From Bog-159 sp963843255 (lineage in GTDB: Bacteria; Acidobacteriota; Terriglobia; Bryobacterales; Bryobacteraceae), in the NCBI GenBank assembly GCA_963843255.1, contig CAWJJQ010000002.1, positions 310,001 through 374,000 of the forward strand: a stretch of 64,000 bases of DNA, given 5' to 3'. This document shows, piece after piece, positions 47,404 through 55,940 of the stretch (within the stretch, counting starts at the first letter, position 1; every line of letters starts with the position of its first letter). Under the pieces are notes generated by a model. The model was not told where the DNA came from. It saw only the letters and a list, made by a program, of their open reading frames with translations, and made no database searches. Made by a program: the position numbers and the translations under genes.

Positions 47404-48207
47404 ATGTCAACTCGTCGGAACTTCGCCCGTTCCACGGAAGATCTTGCCGGATTGATCGGTGACGGCTCCGGAAAGGAGGGCGGAGACCTCAGTCGCGAAT
47501 CCGAGGTCCGATTTGATACGTGTGTGGTTTTATACGGGGGTAGCAAAGTTGCGTGCAAGAAACATAACTTGCGTCTTGCGGCTACGGTATTTGCGCTGGT
47601 CTTAAAATACGGCGGTGTGGGTCTGCTGATATTAGGGATCCTGGACTCGTCATTTCTGTTCGCGCCTTGGGGCAATGACTTATTGCTTGTAGCATTGACG
47701 GCGCGCCATCACAGCGTGGGGGAGATGTTCTACTATGCGGCGATGTCGACCGTGGGCTCCGTGCTCGGTTGTCTATTGGTCGATTTGACCCTGCGCCCGC
47801 TGGGTGAGATGGGACTGGAAAAGCATCTGCCGGCCCGGCGGCTCGCGGGCATCCGCAGCAAAGTGAAAAAGAACGCGGGAGGGGCGCTGGCCATTGCTTC
47901 GCTGGCGCCGCCGCCTTTTCCTTTTACGGCGTTCGTCATGGGTGCCGCGGCCCTGCAGTACCCGCGCGTCCGATTGCTGTGGGTGGTGGGGGCCACACGG
48001 CTGGTCCGCTATGTTGCGTTAGGTGTGCTGGCTTTGCTCTTCGGACGGCACATTCTGCGATGGTTGAAAAACCCGATACTGCAATGGTGCCTGATTGGAT
48101 TGATTGTTGTGTGTACGGTAGGAAGCGTACTTTCGGTATATGGCTGGATCAAGCGCAGCCGCTCGACGCCGACGAAAGCCGGCGCCGCGGTGCGCAAGAA
48201 GGGTTAA
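47404..48207 (+). CDS. DedA/VTT-like membrane protein
   Basis: Up to 267 residues. The conserved part begins near TVFALVLKYGGVGLLILGIL and has the VTT-like pattern PWGNDLLLVALTARHHS, GSVLGCLLVDLTLRPLGEMG, a basic loop, then KKNAGGALAIASLAPPPFPFTAFVMGAAALQY and two final helices. DedA proteins are lipid flippases or scramblases in the inner membrane; the role here is inferred. The start is uncertain: the ATG at 47404 is the last upstream ATG, but a GTG at 47524 or a TTG at 47569 would fit the family better, since the first ~50 residues look non-conserved. Confidence 0.75.
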   Translation: MSTRRNFARSTEDLAGLIGDGSGKEGGDLSRESEVRFDTCVVLYGGSKVACKKHNLRLAATVFALVLKYGGVGLLILGILDSSFLFAPWGNDLLLVALTARHHSVGEMFYYAAMSTVGSVLGCLLVDLTLRPLGEMGLEKHLPARRLAGIRSKVKKNAGGALAIASLAPPPFPFTAFVMGAAALQYPRVRLLWVVGATRLVRYVALGVLALLFGRHILRWLKNPILQWCLIGLIVVCTVGSVLSVYGWIKRSRSTPTKAGAAVRKKG

Positions 48208-48253
48208 GCCAAATTCAGCTTTGCCTTTCCTTTGTGGGCGCCTGGCGGCGCCG

Positions 48254-48418
48254 CTAGACCCGTCTGCCGACGTGCATGACCAGGCTGATGCAAAAAGCGA
48301 TCAGGAACAATACGAACAGGATCTTGGCGATGCCCGCGAATGCGACCGCCGCGCCACCAAAACCGAAAAACGCGGCAATGATCGCGATGACGAAAAAAAC
48401 CAACGCGTAGTAGAGCAT
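48254..48418 (-). CDS. DUF1328 (YtjA-type) small membrane protein
   Basis: 54 residues with the DUF1328 pattern: MLYYALVFFVIAIIAAFFGF, then GGAAVAFAGIAKILFVLFL and a final basic stretch. Two transmembrane helices. Small proteins of this family are widespread and often stress-related; the function is unknown. It is convergent with the DedA-like gene. Confidence 0.85.
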   Translation of the reverse strand: MLYYALVFFVIAIIAAFFGFGGAAVAFAGIAKILFVLFLIAFCISLVMHVGRRV

Positions 48419-48814
48419 TTCGACCTCCGGCAGTTATACAAGCAGATTGGATGCCATCTTCGGGGCCCGAATCGTAAGAATTGATACGCCGCCCGCTGGG
48501 GCTCCCCGTCTGCCGTCACTCAGTTATATTGAACCAGCCCAGTCCCTCGCCGCACGTCCGCCGAAGCAACAGCATCTCCGGACAGTTCCCATCGGACGAT
48601 CGGGTGCCGACCTTCGGGCCGGCCGGCAGGCGAAAAGAGAACGAGGCGAACCGCGCGGGTTCGCGTGAGCAGCAGTATGAACAACGCAGACCGTTGATGC
48701 ATGCGGGCTGGTGCCGCTTCAGCGCAGCAGGCCAGCGGTCTTGATCTTTCGCAGGAATGGATGCCGCAGCTAGGCGCGATACGGCCGGTTTCGTAGCAGT
48801 GAACACGCATTCGG
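48419..48814. other. Non-coding stretch, nothing recognised
   Basis: About 400 bp between the DUF1328 gene and the VWFA pseudogene. Frames are short and have no family resemblance. No tRNA, repeat or hairpin stands out. It may be older debris of the same degraded locus. Confidence 0.5.
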
Positions 48815-49530
48815 CGATTACCTGGCGCGCATTAAGGTGTAAAAGAAGGGTCACTACCTGATCTGTTTCAAGACAACGCCGCACATCAGTTTGGCCGGAG
48901 CGGGCGAGCAGGCTCGATTTTCACTCGAGCAAAGTCAAGGTGCCTGGCGCCGGTCTCACAGCGCATTCGCGATCGGGATCTCTGACCGACGAGGCTGCCC
49001 GGATGAGCATGAGACGCGGCAGGCGCCTCATGATGGCCGCCGTCCATTCGCTTTCAACAGGGCGACCTGCACGTACAGATGACCGTCCGGTGCACCAGCG
49101 ATGGGGCGGGCTACTGTGAACAACCTGTTGTAATATCGATCCGCGCGACATTCTTCCGTGCCGACCTCTCCGGCGTGAATATGACGGGCGTGCATTGTGG
49201 ATAACCTCTCGCACGCCGCCGGGTCGGCGGGGCAATACATTGACGTTCCGGATCTGAAGAAGCAGCACATGGCGCTAACCACGCCGCTGCTGGACGACAT
49301 GGCCTCGCAAGCGGAGGCGCGCTTCAACGAATGTGGCGTCGGGCAATGCAGGAATTTCACGCGGCAGCCGGCTGGCGTTCTCTCTTCGGATCGAGAATCC
49401 GGCAGCGGTGAGCGCGGTGCCCGGCGGAGGCGGGTTCGACGTGCGCAGCGAATCGGCGGCCTGCCAATACTACCTGGAAGCCGTGGCCACGGATCCGACG
49501 GGCAGCATCCAGCAGGCGCGGTACGTTTAG
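48815..49530 (+). pseudogene. Decayed acidobacterial VWFA-type (TIGR03436-like) gene, 3' half
   Basis: Pieces of the C-terminal half of an acidobacterial VWFA-related protein can be read in shifting frames: DYLARIKV (48815 onward), RRLMMAAVHS then FQQGDLHVQMT (about 49020-49085), YVNNLL and NIDPRDIL (49110-49160), DNLSHAAGSAGQYIDVPDLK (about 49200-49260), SRLAFSLRIENPA and YYLEAVATDPTGSIQQARYV ending at 49530. At least three frame changes and an in-frame stop separate them. The VWA domain itself is missing. Such proteins are secreted and numerous in Solibacter-like genomes. Confidence 0.6.
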
Positions 49531-49605
49531 TTCTGAAATCCCTACCGGTGCACAGGACGCGCGGGGTGAAATGCATTACAATATGTCCGTAAGCCTCTTG
49601 CAACT

Positions 49606-50862
49606 ATGTTGCAGACACTCATCATCACTCTGCGGGAGGGGGTCGAAGCCGCCCTGGTGGTGGCCATTGCTATTGCCTACCTGCGCAAGATCGGGCGCGG
49701 GGATCTGCTGCCGGCGGTCCACCGGGCGTTTGGAACTGCTGTAATTGCAAGCTTTGGCTTTGCCTGGCTGCTATCGCGCCTGCATCTTGGGGAAGACTCC
49801 TACGAAGGATGGACGCTGCTGGCCAGCGCCGTTTTCGTCCTCAGCATGGTGCTTTGGATGAACCGCCACGCGCGCGGCTTAAAAGGCGAAATTGAAAGTC
49901 AGTTGCAACAACGAAGCGGCGCTGCCAGCCGCTGGGGCATCTTCCTGTTCGTTTTCCTGATGATTTTCCGGGAGGGCGTGGAGACTGTCCTGATGCTGGG
50001 CGCGGTCAAGTTCAATACCTCCGGGGTGCTGGACATTGCAGGCGTTGTGATGGGTGTGGGTCTCGCAATCCTGTTCGGGGTGAGCTTCGTGCGGGGCACC
50101 ATCCGCATCAATTTGCGCAGCTTTTTCCGTATGACCACGGTGATCCTGATGGTGGTCGTGCTGCAACTGGCTATCACCGGGCTGCACGAACTGTCGGAGA
50201 GCGAAGTGCTGCCCCACAGCCGGCAGGAGATGGCGTTAATCGGTCCGATCGTGAGCAATGAGGCGTTTTTCTTTGTCGCCATCCTGGCGCTGGCGGGCTT
50301 CATGCTCTTGATGGAATACCGCAAGCGGCGCGCTCCCGTGCTCGACGGTCTGCAGGGAGCCGCGCTACGCAAGGCGCGCTGGAGCGTGCAGCGCGAGCGC
50401 ATGTGGGTAACGGCCTCCTGCCTGGCTACGGGTTTGTTCATTTTAAGTATCACCGCCGAATTCATCTACGCCAAATCCACCTCGGAGTTGTCCACCGCGC
50501 TCCCTGTGTCGGTGGTGGATGGCAAAATAAGTATCCCGGTGGCCACGGTGAATGACGGCGATCTGCACAGGTTCTCTATCGAAGAGGACGGCGTGCACGT
50601 GCGTTTCATCGTGATCCGGCGTCCGGACCAATCGCTGGTGGCGGCTTTCGATGCCTGCGAGATCTGCGGCAACCAGGGCTATTATCAGAAGGGTCCGAAC
50701 GTCATCTGCAAGAATTGTGCTTCCGCCATCTTCATTCCCAGCATCGGGGTACGCGGCGGATGCAATCCCATTCCTATCGCCTCCACGGTGGAAGGCGATC
50801 AACTGGTGATCCCGGCCGATAAGCTGGTGCCCGGCTCCAAGCTCTTCCGCGATCCCAGTTAG
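49606..50862 (+). CDS. FTR1-family iron permease fused to a DUF2318 Cys-rich domain
   Basis: 418 residues. Residues 1-240 are an FTR1/OFeT permease with seven helices and both iron-relay motifs, REGVE at 10-14 and 122-126. A further helix (about 268-288) leads to a C-terminal DUF2318-type domain with CEIC (351-354), CKNC (368-371) and GGCNP (C386), a likely metal or redox centre outside the membrane. A TACAAT at 49577-49582 could be its -10. It heads a tight operon with two FtsX permeases and an ATPase, the set known from the Campylobacter FTR1/P19 iron locus. No P19 or multicopper oxidase is adjacent. Confidence 0.9.
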   Translation: MLQTLIITLREGVEAALVVAIAIAYLRKIGRGDLLPAVHRAFGTAVIASFGFAWLLSRLHLGEDSYEGWTLLASAVFVLSMVLWMNRHARGLKGEIESQLQQRSGAASRWGIFLFVFLMIFREGVETVLMLGAVKFNTSGVLDIAGVVMGVGLAILFGVSFVRGTIRINLRSFFRMTTVILMVVVLQLAITGLHELSESEVLPHSRQEMALIGPIVSNEAFFFVAILALAGFMLLMEYRKRRAPVLDGLQGAALRKARWSVQRERMWVTASCLATGLFILSITAEFIYAKSTSELSTALPVSVVDGKISIPVATVNDGDLHRFSIEEDGVHVRFIVIRRPDQSLVAAFDACEICGNQGYYQKGPNVICKNCASAIFIPSIGVRGGCNPIPIASTVEGDQLVIPADKLVPGSKLFRDPS

Positions 50863-50864
50863 CC

Positions 50865-52136
50865 ATGTTCTTCCGCTTCGTTAGCCAGTCCATTCGCCGT
50901 TCGCCTCGCCGCAAGGCCATGACGGTAGCGGCTGTGGCGATGGGCGCGGCAGTGGCCACGGCCATGCTCGGGGTGATGCTGGACATCGGTGACCGGGTGG
51001 GCCGCGAGCTGCGCAGCCTGGGCGCGAACCTGATGGTGACACCCAAAGCACGTTCGCTGCCGGTGGAAATCGGCGGCATCAGCTACCGGCCGGTATCCAC
51101 CGCCGATTACATTCCCGAGGCACAGGTTCCGAAAATCAAAACCACATTCTGGCAGCTCAATATCACCGGCTTCGCGCCGTCGCTTAAGGCCGCCGCTTCC
51201 CTAGGCGGTCGCGAAGTGCCGGTAGAAGGTGTGTGGTTCCGGCGCCGCTTACGCGGCGCGGATGGATCGCCGCTCGATGCCGGCTTGCGCACGGTGAACG
51301 GCGAGTGGAAGATCGACGGGCGCTGGATCGACGATCGTGAACGAAACGACGCGGATCTGGAAGCAATGGTTGGCGGGGCGGTGGCGCGGCGCCTGGGGCT
51401 GCATCCCGGTGGCACTTTGCAGCTCTTCGGGCAGCCTTTCACAGTGGCTGGGATCATCTCCACCGGAGGGGACGAGGAAGACCGAGTTTTTGTGCGGCTG
51501 GAAGTTCTGCAGCGTTTGTTGAACCGTCCGGGCCAAGTGGACGCGGTGCAGGTAGGCGCGCTTACGAAGCCCGAGGACGAGTTCGCGCGCAAGGATCCCA
51601 GCAAGATGACGCCGAAGGATTACGACCGCTGGTATTGCACTCCTTATATCAGCTCGATCGCTCACCAGATTGAGGAAGTGCTGCCCATGGCGGTGGCGAA
51701 ACCGATCTGGCGGGTGGCGGATAACGAAGGCAAGGTGCTGGGCAAGATTCGCGGCCTGATGCTGCTGATCTCGCTGGCGGCGCTGGCATCGGCGGGACTC
51801 ACGGTGTGGAGTGTGATGGCTACCACGGTGCTGGAGCGCCGGGGGGAGATCGGCATCATGCAGGCGACCGGCGCGAGCAACGGATTGGTGGCGGCGCTGT
51901 TCTCTGCGGAAGTCGCGCTAGAGGGCGCGGCGGGCGGATTGCTTGGATCGTGGGTTGGCCTTGTGCTGGCCGGCTGGGTGGGACAATCCGTGTTTCATAC
52001 GGCGCTTGAGACTCCAGCGATGTTGGGGCCCGTAGTAGTGGCCGCGGCGGTGATCGCGTCGGTAGCAGGTGCGGCGCAACCGCTGCGGCGGGCGTTGCTC
52101 TTGGAGCCGGCGGTGACGCTGCGCGGAGGGGAATGA
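50865..52136 (+). CDS. FtsX-like ABC permease of the iron operon (first)
   Basis: 423 residues: an N-terminal helix (KAMTVAAVAMGAAVATAMLG), a large extracytoplasmic MacB_PCD-like domain (to about 285) and three C-terminal helices of the FtsX type (LMLLISLAALASAGLTVWSV, LERRGEIGIMQATGAS, the end EPAVTLRGGE). The extracytoplasmic domain carries the segment YDRWYCTPYISS with a single Cys. It starts 2 bp after the FTR1 stop and overlaps the next permease (ATGA). It corresponds to one of the two permeases found beside DUF2318 genes in FTR1 loci. Confidence 0.88.
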   Translation: MFFRFVSQSIRRSPRRKAMTVAAVAMGAAVATAMLGVMLDIGDRVGRELRSLGANLMVTPKARSLPVEIGGISYRPVSTADYIPEAQVPKIKTTFWQLNITGFAPSLKAAASLGGREVPVEGVWFRRRLRGADGSPLDAGLRTVNGEWKIDGRWIDDRERNDADLEAMVGGAVARRLGLHPGGTLQLFGQPFTVAGIISTGGDEEDRVFVRLEVLQRLLNRPGQVDAVQVGALTKPEDEFARKDPSKMTPKDYDRWYCTPYISSIAHQIEEVLPMAVAKPIWRVADNEGKVLGKIRGLMLLISLAALASAGLTVWSVMATTVLERRGEIGIMQATGASNGLVAALFSAEVALEGAAGGLLGSWVGLVLAGWVGQSVFHTALETPAMLGPVVVAAAVIASVAGAAQPLRRALLLEPAVTLRGGE

Positions 52137-53221
52137 TGTTCTGGAATTTCGTGATCCGCGCCGTCCGGTTTCGCAAGCGCCGCCTGACTTTAGCTTTCGC
52201 AGCGCTGGCTGTAGCGGCGACGCTGGCGACCGCGCTTTTCTCGGTTTATTCCGATATCGAGCGCAAGATGCGCGTGCAGTTTCGCGGTTACGGCGCAAAC
52301 CTCGTGGTGGCGCCGGCCGCAGGCGCGCAGACCGTCCCGCTGACCGCGGTGACGTTGGCCGAGCGGCAGGGCGCGGTGGCGGCGCCGTTCGTTTACACGG
52401 TGGGAAGCCTGGAAAGCGAACCGGTGGTGGTGGCGGGAACGGATTTCCATCGCGCCGCGCCGCTTACCGATTATTGGCGCGTGGATGGCGCGCGCGCAGC
52501 GGGCGCGGGCGATTGCCTGGCGGGCAGCGCGGTGGCCGCGCATTACAGAGTGAAGATCGGGCAGAAGCTGGATCTCGCGGGAGCGCCGTGCATCGTGCGC
52601 GGCATCATCTCGAGCGGCGGCGCGGAAGACGCGCAGGTGATCGTGCCGTTTGAGGTTGCCGCTCAACTCGCAGGCCTGCGGGATACCGCCAGCCTGGTGC
52701 AGGTGCGCGCGGACGGCGAGCGGTTGACCGAAGTGCGGGCGGCCCTGGCGCAGGCGCTTCCCGGCGCCGACGTCCGCCTGCTGCACGCGGTGGCGGAGAC
52801 CGAGGCGAACGTGGTTTTGAAGATCCGGTCCACGTTGTTCCTGCTGACGGCGCTGATCCTGGTAATTACTACGCTTTGCGTCACCAGCAATTTCAGCGCG
52901 CTGGTGCTGGAAAGGAGTAAAGAAATCGGAATTCTGAAAGCGATCGGCGCGGCCGAAAGGAAGATCGCGGCGCTGTTTCTGTCGGAGTCGTTGATTCTGG
53001 GACTGGGATCCACGGCGGCGGGGTACGGCCTGGGGCTGGTAGTGGCCTGGTGGATCGGGCAGCAGATCTTTCCGGAATCCGCGGCGGCGGGCGTAGGTGT
53101 AAACTATGGCGTGTTCCTGCCCGTGGCCGGCGTGACGCTGGCGGTAGCGGCAGCGGCTACCCTGACGGCGGCGGCGCGCATCTGGCGCATCAAGCCGGCT
53201 GTGATTTTGCGCGGAGAATAG
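52133..53221 (+). CDS. FtsX-like ABC permease of the iron operon (second)
   Basis: 362 residues with the same plan as its neighbour: an N-terminal helix (RRLTLAFAALAVAATLATAL), a MacB_PCD-like domain and an FtsX core (TLFLLTALILVITTLCVTSN, LERSKEIGILKAIGAAERK, the end RIKPAVILRGE). The extracytoplasmic part has two Cys (AGDCLAGSAVA and GAPCIVRG). The two permeases probably form a heterodimer served by the ATPase 5 bp downstream. Confidence 0.88.
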   Translation: MMFWNFVIRAVRFRKRRLTLAFAALAVAATLATALFSVYSDIERKMRVQFRGYGANLVVAPAAGAQTVPLTAVTLAERQGAVAAPFVYTVGSLESEPVVVAGTDFHRAAPLTDYWRVDGARAAGAGDCLAGSAVAAHYRVKIGQKLDLAGAPCIVRGIISSGGAEDAQVIVPFEVAAQLAGLRDTASLVQVRADGERLTEVRAALAQALPGADVRLLHAVAETEANVVLKIRSTLFLLTALILVITTLCVTSNFSALVLERSKEIGILKAIGAAERKIAALFLSESLILGLGSTAAGYGLGLVVAWWIGQQIFPESAAAGVGVNYGVFLPVAGVTLAVAAAATLTAAARIWRIKPAVILRGE

Positions 53222-53226
53222 AAGCG

Positions 53227-54354
53227 ATGGCATTCGTCGAACTGGAGAACGTAACCAAGGCGTACGAGGGCGCGGGGGCGGCGCCGGTGAAGGCGCTCGA
53301 CCGGGTGAGCTTCACGGCGGATGCCGGGCAATGGATCGCCATCATGGGTCCGTCGGGCTCCGGCAAGACCACGCTGCTGAACATCCTGGGATGCCTGGAC
53401 CAGTCGACCGACGGGGCGGTGCGCATCGATGGCGTGGATACGTCCACGTTGTCGCGCGCCGAGCTGTCGCGCTTTCGTGCGGAGACGGTGGGGTTTGTGT
53501 TCCAGCAGTTTCACCTGATCCCGCATCTCACCGCGCTCGAAAACGTGATGCTGGCGCAATACTTTCACAGCATGACCGATGAAGGAGAAGCGCGACAGGC
53601 GCTGGAGCGGGTTGGGCTGGCCGACCGCGCCAGCCACTTGCCCTCGCAGCTTTCGGGCGGGGAGCAGCAGCGGGTGGCCATCGCGCGCGCGCTGGTGAAC
53701 GATCCGAAAATTATCCTGGCCGATGAGCCCACAGGCAATCTGGATGCCGCCAACGAGCAGATCGTGCTGGACCTGCTCAGCGATTTGCACGCGCAAGGCC
53801 GCACCATCCTGATGGTGACGCACGACGACCAGGTAGGGCGCTGCGCGGACATCCGGATCAACCTGGAACACGGGCGCATCGTCGAGACCACCCATTTCAG
53901 CATGGAGGAGAATCAGGATTTCGACGAAGTGCTGGAGCAGTTGTGGGCGGCCCGCGAAACCACGTTTCACTTGGAGCCGGAGCATTTTACGCCCGCACAG
54001 CACCGGAAAGTCTGCACTCTGATGGCGCGCATCGGACTGGTGGAACTGCGCGCCGGCGAGGTGGCTTTTACAGCGCGAGGTGAGGAACGGGCGCGCAGCG
54101 TGATCCGGCGGCACCGGTTGGCGGAGCGGCTGTTCATGGATGTGCTGGCGATCCGGGATGAAGGGTCGATCGAGAAGAACGCGTGCACCTTCGAGCACAT
54201 TCTGAGCCCGGAAGTAACGGACCGGATCTGCACTTTTCTGGGGCATCCGCGCACTTGCCCGCATGGCAGCCCGATACCGGAGGGCGAGTGTTGCCGGGAG
54301 GGTGTGCCGGCGGGCGGGGCGCTTGATTTGGAGACGCTGTTCGGAGCGAAGTAG
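53227..54354 (+). CDS. MacB/LolD-type ABC ATPase fused to a DtxR/MntR-like metalloregulator domain
   Basis: 375 residues from the ATG at 53227. Residues 1-220 are a complete ATPase: Walker A GPSGSGKTT (41-49), Q-loop FQQF, signature LSGGEQQ (142-148), Walker B IILADEP, H-loop MVTHDD. Residues ~226-375 read as a DtxR/MntR-family domain: EVLEQLW (E234, E237) at the first ligand helix, FTARGEERARSVIRRHRLAER with H296 and E300, then E316, C320, E323, H324 (ACTFEHILSPEV) and LGHPRTCPHGSPIPEGECC. The metal ligands match, but the helix-turn-helix segment is about 7 residues shorter than in MntR, so DNA binding is doubtful. It probably couples transport to metal status in cis. Confidence 0.88.
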   Translation: MAFVELENVTKAYEGAGAAPVKALDRVSFTADAGQWIAIMGPSGSGKTTLLNILGCLDQSTDGAVRIDGVDTSTLSRAELSRFRAETVGFVFQQFHLIPHLTALENVMLAQYFHSMTDEGEARQALERVGLADRASHLPSQLSGGEQQRVAIARALVNDPKIILADEPTGNLDAANEQIVLDLLSDLHAQGRTILMVTHDDQVGRCADIRINLEHGRIVETTHFSMEENQDFDEVLEQLWAARETTFHLEPEHFTPAQHRKVCTLMARIGLVELRAGEVAFTARGEERARSVIRRHRLAERLFMDVLAIRDEGSIEKNACTFEHILSPEVTDRICTFLGHPRTCPHGSPIPEGECCREGVPAGGALDLETLFGAK

Positions 54355-54409
54355 AAAACTGGGGCCGGAGAGGTCTCTTTAGACAGAGTGCCTGCCCCAC
54401 CGACCAGAA

Positions 54410-55510
54410 TCACCGCAGACGGCAGAGCGGATCTCCTACGACGATGTTCTGCCAGCTTAGGGCGGGGATCGCCAGATAGTAGCTCTCGGCCAGATTGCGG
54501 CCGTGGAAGTAGGCGGGAAAAAGCTGGTCGGGGTGCGGCGTGTATTCGAGGAACGGCTCGTAGACGTGGCCTGAAGAACCGGTGGCGCCTTCGTTGATAT
54601 AGTCCGCTGTGAGCGATTGCGGTGAGCCCACGAACCAGGCGGACGGGTCCTTCCAGGTGTTGCCGATGTTCCAGTTGGCGGGCGGGCGCGTGAAAGTGCG
54701 TCCGTCGGTGGAGACATATTCGCTGACCAGGGCGCCTGGCAGCCACTGGAATCCCAAATTGCGCTGGTGGCGGTTGGGATCATTCGAGCCCCAGCCGGCA
54801 TAGCCGATCACATTCTTTTCGCCGGTCAGTACTTTGGCGGATTCGTCCATCACCACGCGTTCGGCGGGCAGTGCCAACGCGGCGGTGCGCAGCCAGTTGT
54901 TGCCCGGACTGTCGTCGCTGGATTTCAGATCGAATACGAATTTGCCCTGATTTCGCGCGACGAGCGAACGGTCAATGAGGCCTTTGACATCATCGAAATC
55001 GTAGCCCGCCAGGCGCGTGACGAGGTAGATGGGGAAACGGGGGTGCGTGAAGGGCTCGTCTTTGCGCCGGTAAAGGGGATTCGGAACCAGTCCCGCGCGC
55101 GGAAAGCGCTTGCCCGACATTTTGGCGTATAGGAGAGCCAGTTCGGAATCGACTGCGCCGGCCTCGGTGGCCTGTCCTTCGCCGCCCCCCTTGATCTTCA
55201 ACGGAACGCCCATGGTGGTGACGATGTAGAGCACCTGTTCGCGCAGTCCGGTCTTGGCAAGGCAGCGCGCCACCGGCTGTTCCACCTGCTCGACGTACGT
55301 GGTCCAGTCGATTTCTTCACTGGCCGCAGGGATGTTCAGCCCGCATATGTTCTTGAGCGGAATGCCGCGCTTGGAGGTGTAATAGTCGGCGATGTGGCGG
55401 GACAGCGTATCCGCGCCATTTACTACTAACAGGACGGATTCGCCGCTTTGGGCACGGACCGGCGCGCTGCAAAGGAATGCGTAAAACCCCAGCGCCAGAA
55501 GGGAGCGCAT
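54410..55510 (-). CDS. TIGR03790-family secreted protein
   Basis: 366 residues. A signal peptide (LLALGFYAFLCSAPVRAQ) is followed by the TIGR03790 pattern: SVLLVVNGADTLSRHIADYY, KRGIPLKNICGLNIP, VLYIVTTMGVPLKI, NVIGYAGWGSND and the end FFPA-like LFPAYFHGRNLAESYYLA and VVGDPLCRL. This family occurs in Acidobacteria, Myxococcota and Planctomycetes; the function is unknown. The gene is convergent with the iron operon (55 bp between the stops). Confidence 0.85.
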   Translation of the reverse strand: MRSLLALGFYAFLCSAPVRAQSGESVLLVVNGADTLSRHIADYYTSKRGIPLKNICGLNIPAASEEIDWTTYVEQVEQPVARCLAKTGLREQVLYIVTTMGVPLKIKGGGEGQATEAGAVDSELALLYAKMSGKRFPRAGLVPNPLYRRKDEPFTHPRFPIYLVTRLAGYDFDDVKGLIDRSLVARNQGKFVFDLKSSDDSPGNNWLRTAALALPAERVVMDESAKVLTGEKNVIGYAGWGSNDPNRHQRNLGFQWLPGALVSEYVSTDGRTFTRPPANWNIGNTWKDPSAWFVGSPQSLTADYINEGATGSSGHVYEPFLEYTPHPDQLFPAYFHGRNLAESYYLAIPALSWQNIVVGDPLCRLR

Positions 55511-55563
55511 AGGCTAAATGGTATCGCACGCTTCCGCGCGGTGAGGTCATGCTCCTGACCGCC

Positions 55564-55689
55564 ATGAAAACACTGCGTTGCGCTTTTGCTTTCGCCGCGA
55601 TGCTACCGGCGGGCCAGCTGGCGCTCGAACGCCCGGGCTCGTCTCCATTTCAGGGTCCTAATTTGCCCCTCGATTCAGCGGGCGGATAA
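55564..55689 (+). pseudogene. Signal-peptide stub of a lost secreted protein
   Basis: A 41-residue frame, MKTLRCAFAFAAMLPAGQLA, looks like a Sec signal peptide followed by about 20 residues and a stop. No mature domain follows in any frame of the surrounding ~430-bp gap (55511-55940), where I see no other feature. Probably the 5' remnant of a deleted gene; a genuine tiny exported peptide is the alternative. Confidence 0.35.
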
Positions 55690-55940
55690 TATCCTGTCGC
55701 TGGCAGCCCTCGATAAAAAGCTCGCATCCCTGGCGTCCAGAGCCGTAGCGCGCATACCGGAGAGCGTTGCCCTTGGAGGCTCCTCGGCTGACGAAAAGCT
55801 CCAAGTATGGTAATGTTTCCGTTTTCGTGAATTGGCTGGTCGAGGCCGATGTTCCAGCAACAACGGCAGGGCCGAACCGGACATGGGCATCCGATTATGT
55901 CAGCATGTAGCGGTGCGACAATTAAAAGCTAGCCTAGGCG

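Noticed and set aside
49028..49603. Minus-strand frame of 191 codons in the gap before the iron operon
   Set aside because: The plus strand carries VWFA-type remnants there; the minus frame has no family resemblance.
53104..54264. Minus-strand frame of 386 codons over the ABC-DtxR gene
   Set aside because: Antisense to a protein with complete ATPase motifs; no domain of its own.
54355..54409. Hairpin GTCT-CTTT-AGAC as a bidirectional terminator between convergent genes
   Set aside because: The stem is only 4 bp and no T-run follows on either strand, so it is too weak to call.
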